The notes under the pieces: generated by a model
Seen by the model: the letters and a program-made list of their open reading frames with translations, nothing else
What the model was told of the DNA's origin: nothing
Databases searched by the model: none
Shown: one piece after another, positions 22,697-27,322 of the stretch
How the letters are laid out: each line of letters opens with the position of its first letter
Numbering within the stretch: the first letter of the stretch is position 1
Assembly (NCBI RefSeq): GCF_937926365.1
Contig: NZ_CALAOH010000051.1
Span: 1-27,322, forward strand
Length of the DNA: 27,322 nt
Direction of reading: 5' to 3'
Origin: an uncultured Azohydromonas sp.
GTDB taxonomy: Bacteria; Pseudomonadota; Gammaproteobacteria; Burkholderiales; Burkholderiaceae_C
Made by a program: the position numbers and the translations under genes

Positions 22697-22778
22697 CGTC
22701 ATACCCGCGAAGGCGGGTGTCCACGAACACCAGGCGGCATCCCGGCACGCGTGGATGCCCGCCTGCGCGGGCATGACG
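22697..22778. repeat. REP-like palindromic repeat, full copy (82 bp)
   Basis: Same design and length as the copy at 18112-18193: it starts CGTCATACCCGC, ends GGGCATGACG, and has two facing hairpins with CCACG/CGTGG inside. Its linker CCACGAACACCAGGCGG is nearly the same as in the shortened copy at 15777. It lies between the XdhC-type gene and the 2Fe-2S subunit gene. Confidence 0.8.
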
Positions 22779-22811
22779 AGGTTGTTTCTCAATAGCCATT
22801 GCAGATTCGAG

Positions 22812-23855
22812 TCAGGCCGCCGCGGCCAATGCCTCGGGCATGCATGAAGCGGGCGATGGTTGCGCTGCATACTGGTTCTTGGCCTCGCGCACCGACAGGC
22901 TCTGGGGCAGCGCGATGCCGTTCTTCACCGCCAGCAGCTCGGCCATGATGCTCACGGCGATCTCCGGCGGCGTGCGGCTGCCGATGTACAGGCCCACCGG
23001 CCCGCGCAGCCGCTGCAGTTGCGCCGGTGCCAATCCGAAATGCTCGGCCAGCCGCGCGCGCCGCGCCGCGTCGTTGCGCCGGCTGCCAATGGCGCCGACG
23101 TAGAAGGCGGGGCTCTGCAGCGCCTCCAGCAGCGCCAGGTCGTCAAGCTTGGGGTCGTGCGTGAGCGCCACCACCGCGCTGCGCGCATCGGGCCGGAACG
23201 CCGCCACCACGTCGTCGGGCATGCCGCGCACGAGCCGCGCCCCGTCCACGCCCCAATGGCCGGCGTACTCGGGGCGCGGGTCGCACACGGTGACGGTGAA
23301 GCCGCTGAACAGCGCCATGGTGGTCAGGCACTCGGCCAGCGCGCCGGCGCCGATGAGCAGCAGCCGATAGGCCGGGCCGAAGGTGTTCACCACCTCGTCC
23401 GGCGTCGCATGCGCCTCGGGCGTGGCGGCCTCCGACTGCGAGACGTGGCCGTCGCGCAGCCGCACGCTGCGCCGCATCAGCCGGCCGGCGTCCAATGCCG
23501 ACACCAGCGCGCCCAGTTGCTCGGCGTCGGGGTCCGGTTCCAGCAGCAGTTCCAGCGTGCCGCCGCAGGGCAGGCCGAAGCGGTGGGCCTCGTCCGCGCT
23601 GACGCCGTAGCTCAGCAGCCGCGGCAACCCCTCGGGCATCGCGCCGGCCTGCGCGTGGCGGTGGATCAAATCGTCCTCGATGCAACCACCGGACACCGAG
23701 CCCACCACCGCGCCGTCCTCGCGCAGCGCCATCACCGAGCCCACCGGCCGCGGCGACGATCCCCAGGTCCGCACGACCGTCACCAGCATCGCGCGCCGGC
23801 CTTGCGCACGCCACCCGGCGAGCGTGCGCAGCACCATCACGTCCACGTGTTCCAT
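22812..23855 (-). CDS. XdhC/CoxI-type molybdenum hydroxylase maturation factor
   Basis: The 347-residue protein has the XdhC_CoxI N-terminal domain (TVVRTWGSSPRPVGSVMALRE, then GSVSGGCIEDDL, about 24-65) and the C-terminal Rossmann domain (RLLLIGAGALAECLTTMAL near 165-185; then VVALTHDPKLDDLALLEAL and YVGAIGSRR). These factors bind the sulfurated molybdenum cofactor and insert it into xanthine dehydrogenase-type enzymes. The client is surely the hydroxylase encoded just downstream, 220 bp away across a palindromic repeat. The start at 23855 has GGAG 4 bases upstream. It is divergent from the AraC regulator gene. Confidence 0.94.
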   Translation of the reverse strand: MEHVDVMVLRTLAGWRAQGRRAMLVTVVRTWGSSPRPVGSVMALREDGAVVGSVSGGCIEDDLIHRHAQAGAMPEGLPRLLSYGVSADEAHRFGLPCGGTLELLLEPDPDAEQLGALVSALDAGRLMRRSVRLRDGHVSQSEAATPEAHATPDEVVNTFGPAYRLLLIGAGALAECLTTMALFSGFTVTVCDPRPEYAGHWGVDGARLVRGMPDDVVAAFRPDARSAVVALTHDPKLDDLALLEALQSPAFYVGAIGSRRNDAARRARLAEHFGLAPAQLQRLRGPVGLYIGSRTPPEIAVSIMAELLAVKNGIALPQSLSVREAKNQYAAQPSPASCMPEALAAAA

Positions 23856-24050
23856 GTCACTCCGCCTCGCAGCGCGCAGCGGCCGTGGATGGCCTGATCC
23901 TGCGCTTTTCAACGGCGCGAGTGTCGGCGCGGGCCCGCGCGGCCCGTTAGCACGATGCTGCAATTTGTTTGCCTGATTCTCCGGGCCGGCCGCGCCAGGC
24001 GGGCCGCCCTTGGATAGCATCGCGCTCGCTCACTGCCCGAGGCCGCGACC

Positions 24051-25037
24051 ATGAACGACACGCTTGCAACCACCGCATCGACCGGGATTCCCGCCGCGCT
24101 GGAAGCCCAGCGCTTCGAGGAGGCGCGCACAGGCCTGGTGCAGAGCATCGAGCGCTGGACGAATGGCAGCCAGGTGCACCAGTCGGCGGCCTTGCCCAGC
24201 CTGTCGATGTACCGCAGCCACAGCCCGGTCGGCCCGATCTGCGGGCTCTACCAGCCCAGCGTGGGCCTGATCGTGCAGGGCCGCAAGCGCGTGCTGCTGG
24301 GCAGCGACCCCTTCGTCTACGACCCGAGCACCTTCCTGGTCACGGCGCTGAACGTGCCGACAGTGACGCACATCCTCGATGCCAGCCGCGAAAAGCCCTT
24401 CATGTCGCTGCTGATGACGTTGGACCCGCACGAGATCAACCGCCTGGTGCTGGAAGGCAACTTGCCGCCCGCGCGCGGCCAGGCCAACGAGCGGGCCATG
24501 ACCACCGGCAGCGTCAAGTGGCCGCTGCTGCGCGCCTTCCAGCGCCTGGTGGACCTGCTGGACGTGCCCGACAGCATCCCGGTGCTGGCGCCGCTGGTGC
24601 AGCGCGAGATCCTGTACTGGCTGCTGGTGAGCGACCAGGGCGCGCGGCTGCGCCAGATCGGAGCGACCGGCAGCCATGGGCACCAGATCGGCCGGGCCAT
24701 CGACCTGCTCAAGACGCATTTCACCGAGGCGCTGCGCGTCGAGGACCTGGCCACCGAGGCGCGCATGAGCGTCTCGACCTTCCATCACCACTTCAAGCAG
24801 CTCACCGCCATGAGCCCGCTGCAGTACCGCAAGCGCCTGCAGCTCAACGAGGCGCGGCGCCTGATGTTCGCCGAGCACATCGACGCCTCGACGGCCGCCT
24901 ACCGCGTCGGCTACGAGAGCCCGTCCCAGTTCAGCCGCGAATACAGCCGCGAGTTCGGCGCGCCGCCCGGGCGGGACATGAGCCTGCTGCGGCAGGCGGC
25001 GCTGGAAACGGCCGGGCGGCCCGGCGCGGTGGCGTGA
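24051..25037 (+). CDS. AraC-family transcriptional regulator (AraC_N type)
   Basis: The 328-residue protein has the AraC_N effector domain (about 35-195; SLSMYRSHSPVGPICGLYQPSV cut here to its family hallmark PICGLYQPS, then QGRKRVLLG) and a C-terminal pair of helix-turn-helix motifs (about 222-310; VEDLATEARMSVSTFHHHFK, and AAYRVGYESPSQFSREYSR). It is divergent from the XdhC-type gene across 195 bp, so it probably controls the molybdenum hydroxylase genes. The spacer contains a GC-only palindrome (23927-23940) and one more AT-rich patch (about 23950-23980) that may hold the promoters. The start at 24051 has GAGG about 9 bases upstream. Confidence 0.94.
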   Translation: MNDTLATTASTGIPAALEAQRFEEARTGLVQSIERWTNGSQVHQSAALPSLSMYRSHSPVGPICGLYQPSVGLIVQGRKRVLLGSDPFVYDPSTFLVTALNVPTVTHILDASREKPFMSLLMTLDPHEINRLVLEGNLPPARGQANERAMTTGSVKWPLLRAFQRLVDLLDVPDSIPVLAPLVQREILYWLLVSDQGARLRQIGATGSHGHQIGRAIDLLKTHFTEALRVEDLATEARMSVSTFHHHFKQLTAMSPLQYRKRLQLNEARRLMFAEHIDASTAAYRVGYESPSQFSREYSREFGAPPGRDMSLLRQAALETAGRPGAVA

Positions 25038-25064
25038 GGTTGCGCCCGCAGCGGCCAGCGCCCG

Positions 25065-26129
25065 CTATGCCGCCGGTGCGCGGCGCCGCCGCTGCCGCGT
25101 CGCCCAGCCGATGACGCCCAGGCCGCACAGCATCAGCGCGTAGCTGCCCGGCTCCGGCACGGGCGTCGCCAGGAAAGGCATGGCCTTGCCGTTGAACAGC
25201 CCGGTGCCGACGATCTGCCCCTTGTCGTTGACGTCCAGCCCCTCGCTCAGCACCCACTGGGCGGCGTCGCTGGCCACGAGCAGGCTGTTGAGGTCGTAGC
25301 TGCGGCCGTCCCGGTACAGGAAGCCGTGCCGGGCGGCGCCGACCCCGGCCCAGCCGACCGTCCAGCCCAGGCCGTTCAGGTTCTCTGACGCGCGGAAATC
25401 CAGCAGTTGCAGGCTGCCATCGGCGTTGCGGATGGCGGACTGGCCGGTGAAGGTGGCGCCCAGGATCTGGCCGGCATCGTTGATGGCGTGGGCGTCCGCC
25501 ATGCCTTCCAGCAACGACAAGCGGCCATCCTCGTATTTGAAGGCTCCCAGGCTGAATGCGTAGCCGGCCACCGTCTCGGCGTCGTTGAGCAAGAGGTCCC
25601 CTATGCGCGAGCCCGTGGGCAGGCCCAGTTCCAGGTAACGGCTTTGCGTACCGTCGTAGTAAAAGGCCCGGTCCCGCCCGGAGCCGGCCACGCCGATGGC
25701 ATGGCCCCGGTTGTTGAGGCCGCCGTCGCGGCTGTAATCGAGCGCCTCGATGCTGATGTCGATGGCGGGCCGCCCGTCGCCGCGGTAGAGGTAGCTGTGG
25801 ATGATGTCGTTGCGCGACACCTCGCCATTGACCAGCACCTCGCCGCGGTCGTTGAGGTCCACGACATGGTGCACAAAACCATTGCCCGTGCCGCGAATGG
25901 GATGCAGGCCCGATTCGTCCACCGTGTAGGTGCCACCGAAGCCGTCGAAGACGCTGAAGCCGCCCGCCATCACGCCTTGGTTGTTGATCTCCGAGACGGT
26001 GTATTCACAACCGCACACCTCGCTGTCGTAATCGGGCACCACGGACGTGACGCGGTATGTCAGCAAGGGGGCCGCCTGCGCGCTGGCCGCGGCCAGCGCC
26101 AGCAGCAGGGGAATCGCGTGACTGTTCAT
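25065..26129 (-). CDS. HAF-repeat PEP-CTERM exported protein (second copy)
   Basis: The 354-residue protein has a signal peptide (1-19, cut after AQA), repeated units of the type INNQGVMAGG, LNDRGEVLVNG, LNNRGHAIGVAG and INDAGQILGA, and a PEP-CTERM tail (VPEP at about 324, hydrophobic helix, then RQRRRR). Two cysteines lie close together in SEVCGCEYTV. It resembles the 14074-15261 protein, most clearly in the last unit (AAQWVLSEGLDVNDKGQIVG). GGAGG 6 bases before the ATG fixes the start. It is convergent with the AraC gene (27 bp between stops). It is probably surface or matrix associated. Confidence 0.9.
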   Translation of the reverse strand: MNSHAIPLLLALAAASAQAAPLLTYRVTSVVPDYDSEVCGCEYTVSEINNQGVMAGGFSVFDGFGGTYTVDESGLHPIRGTGNGFVHHVVDLNDRGEVLVNGEVSRNDIIHSYLYRGDGRPAIDISIEALDYSRDGGLNNRGHAIGVAGSGRDRAFYYDGTQSRYLELGLPTGSRIGDLLLNDAETVAGYAFSLGAFKYEDGRLSLLEGMADAHAINDAGQILGATFTGQSAIRNADGSLQLLDFRASENLNGLGWTVGWAGVGAARHGFLYRDGRSYDLNSLLVASDAAQWVLSEGLDVNDKGQIVGTGLFNGKAMPFLATPVPEPGSYALMLCGLGVIGWATRQRRRRAPAA

Positions 26130-26340
26130 GCCTAACCTCCGGCGTGAGTCCAGCCCAACATAGGCGCGGGATCGGCGCGCCGGTCAGCCCTGAACAGCCC
26201 TGAGATAGGGCGCCAGATGCCAGCAAATCAAAGTGCCGCATGCGCCACGAAACAGCTGTGCGCCAGGGCAAGACAGGTAACGCGGGTGGGGCAAGGCCCC
26301 GGTTTGGACAAGCCTGGTTACCCGGTCTCCGGGGCGCTGC

Positions 26341-26637
26341 TCACCACGCCGGGCGTCCCGCCTCCGCGGCCTCGCGCCGGGGCCTGAACCACTCCAGCAG
26401 GAAGTCCACCAGCGCGCGCGTCTTGGCCGAGAGGTGGCTGCGGGTGGGAAACACCGCGTGGATGTCCGCCCCCGGCAGGCTCCACTCGGTGAGCGGCGGC
26501 TGCACGCCCAGCCGCCGCTCCAGTGCCGCCAGCCGCTTGCTCGCCGCCGAGGGCGTCACACCCAGTTCCTGCGCCGCCGCCAGGCCGCCGTGCTTGACCA
26601 GCAGGTTGAAGAAGGCCAAGTCCGAGAAGGCGTCCAT
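26341..26637 (-). pseudogene. LysR-family regulator remnant with in-frame internal deletion
   Basis: Only 98 residues remain of a protein that is normally about 300. Residues 1-46 are a typical LysR helix-turn-helix start (MDAFSDLAFFNLLVKHGG, then GVTPSAASKRLAALERRLGV). From residue 47 the sequence jumps to what is usually the extreme C-terminus (TEWSLPGADIHAVFPTRSH, LSAKTRALVDFLLEWF). About 200 residues, including the dimer linker helix and effector domain, are missing, yet the frame is kept. The junction lies in a perfect 12-bp inverted repeat. It may still be translated but should not act as a normal regulator. It is divergent from the dehalogenase-type gene that it presumably once controlled. 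Confidence 0.85.
26491..26520. repeat. Perfect 12-bp inverted repeat at the LysR deletion junction
   Basis: GAGCGGCGGCTG (26491-26502) and CAGCCGCCGCTC (26509-26520) are exact reverse complements around the 6-base spacer CACGCC. The repeat spans the place where the LysR remnant passes from its N-terminal to its C-terminal part. Confidence 0.7.
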
Positions 26638-26740
26638 TGATGAATGAGAGGCACGAAAGATGTGATTCGGTGGAAATCATGTTCCCTGAATTCATCGATA
26701 GCATGCCTTCAACCCACAGAGTCCCAGCAGGAGACGACAC

Positions 26741-27322
26741 ATGAACGATGCCCGGCTATCCCAAGACCTGTTCCCGGGCTTCCAGGTCCGGGACATCGAG
26801 ACCGATGCGGGCGTACGCATCCACGCCCGCGTCGGCGGTGACGGGCCGCCGCTGCTGCTGCTGCACGGCCATCCGCAGACGCATGCCCTCTGGCACAAGG
26901 TCGCGCCCGCGCTGGCCGAGCGCTTCACGCTGGTGCTGTGCGACCTGCGTGGCTATGGCGACTCCTCCAAGCCCGCGGGCGAGGCGGACCATGCCAACTA
27001 CGGCAAGCGCGTGATGGCGCGCGACATGCGGCGCGTGATGCAGGCGCTGGGCCACGAGCGCTTCGCCGTGATGGCGCACGACCGCGGCGCGCGCGTGGCG
27101 CACCGGCTCGCGGCCGACCATGGCGAGGCGGTGCGCCGCGTGGTGCTGCTGGACATCGCGCCCACGCTCGCCATGTATGAGCAGACGAGTGAAACCTTCG
27201 CGCGCGCCTACTGGCACTGGTTCTTCCTGATCCAGCCCGCGCCGCTGCCCGAGTGCCTGATCGAGGCCGTAAGCGCACGGCCATCCCGTGTTGATGAGAA
27301 CGCATCGAGAGTTAAGGATCGT
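26741..27322 (+). CDS. Haloacetate dehalogenase-type alpha/beta hydrolase, 3' part lost
   Basis: Residues 1-176 match the fluoro/haloacetate dehalogenase group: oxyanion-hole LLLLHGHPQTHALWHK, CDLRGYGDSSKP (69-78), nucleophile D114 in MAHDRGARVAHRLA with R115 and R118, and the halide-binding pair H159-W160 in AYWHWFFL. Such enzymes displace halide from haloacetates through an aspartyl ester. After LPECLIEA (to 27268) the similarity to the family stops and the next 18 in-frame codons come from a different, less GC-rich sequence that looks like an insertion sequence end. The cap domain rest and the catalytic histidine would be missing. AGGAG 8 bases before the ATG fixes the start. Halide specificity is inferred. 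Confidence 0.85.
   Translation, partial: MNDARLSQDLFPGFQVRDIETDAGVRIHARVGGDGPPLLLLHGHPQTHALWHKVAPALAERFTLVLCDLRGYGDSSKPAGEADHANYGKRVMARDMRRVMQALGHERFAVMAHDRGARVAHRLAADHGEAVRRVVLLDIAPTLAMYEQTSETFARAYWHWFFLIQPAPLPECLIEAVSARPSRVDENASRVKDR
27269..27322. mobile_element. Possible insertion sequence end (IS66-like terminus)
   Basis: From 27269 the sequence changes to GTAAGCGCACGG and continues with lower GC to the window edge, inside the hydrolase gene. From memory, IS66-family elements have ends beginning GTAAGCG and make 8-bp target duplications; the duplicated target would be TCGAGGCC (27261-27268). Only one end is in view, so the assignment is tentative. Confidence 0.4.

Noticed and set aside
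15777..22778. CRISPR array made of the repeated palindromes
   Set aside because: Only three copies, thousands of bases apart, each with an internal twin hairpin and no spacer periodicity; they fit REP-like elements.
23927..23940. 14-bp palindrome GCGCGGGCCCGCGC between the XdhC and AraC genes
   Set aside because: Made only of G and C, so such palindromes arise readily in this background; noted but not scored as an operator.
26296..26335. GCCCCGG/CCGGGGC pair near the end of the LysR remnant as a terminator
   Set aside because: Arms of only 7 bp, a 26-base loop and no T-run.

Overview
The window is high-GC DNA with the gene families and codon use of a free-living, metabolically versatile betaproteobacterium, probably of the order Burkholderiales. 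This placement is inferred from gene content (PEP-CTERM/HAF proteins, a hydroxyproline dehydratase, a secreted molybdenum hydroxylase, an ECF41 sigma factor) and was not checked by a search. No rRNA, tRNA, CRISPR array or prophage module was seen.

Layout. 1-1676 (minus): a periplasmic solute-binding protein and an overlapping membrane sensor kinase with a PAS domain, cut by the window edge. 1855-4320: a Cache-HAMP-GGDEF-EAL protein with an intact EAL domain and a decayed GGDEF domain. 4766-7255: a LysR regulator divergent from a 14-helix drug-efflux-type MFS pump. 7287-8706: two small unknown proteins and a nitroreductase behind a perfect 23-bp palindrome. 8774-11090: a stretch of visibly lower GC with a YefM-YoeB toxin-antitoxin pair, an ABM-like monooxygenase, a YnfA membrane protein, a small secreted protein, and two gene-free segments full of perfect inverted repeats. 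11123-13962: an ECF41 sigma factor with its AhpD-like partner, each preceded by a promoter matching the ECF41 consensus (TGTCACA, 16 bp, CGTC), and a PLP-dependent decarboxylase. 14074-15261 and 25065-26129: two related HAF-repeat PEP-CTERM exported proteins. 15825-19157: an MFS transporter and a two-gene trans-3-hydroxy-L-proline route (dehydratase, then a pyrroline-2-carboxylate reductase of the ornithine cyclodeaminase family). 19239-25037: an SRPBCC protein, a Tat-exported molybdenum hydroxylase (large and 2Fe-2S subunits), an XdhC-type maturation factor, and a divergent AraC regulator. 26341-27322: a LysR remnant with a large in-frame internal deletion, divergent from a haloacetate dehalogenase-type hydrolase whose frame is interrupted by what looks like an insertion sequence end.

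Three copies of one palindromic intergenic repeat (two full copies of 82 bp, one shortened) lie at 15777, 18112 and 22697; the shortened copy seems to supply the start codon of an MFS gene. The least explained structures are the interleaved perfect inverted repeats at 9354-9438, which could form a closed pseudoknot, the 7912-7934 palindrome, and the deletion junction in the LysR remnant. Most of the rest is recognisable accessory metabolism and regulation.
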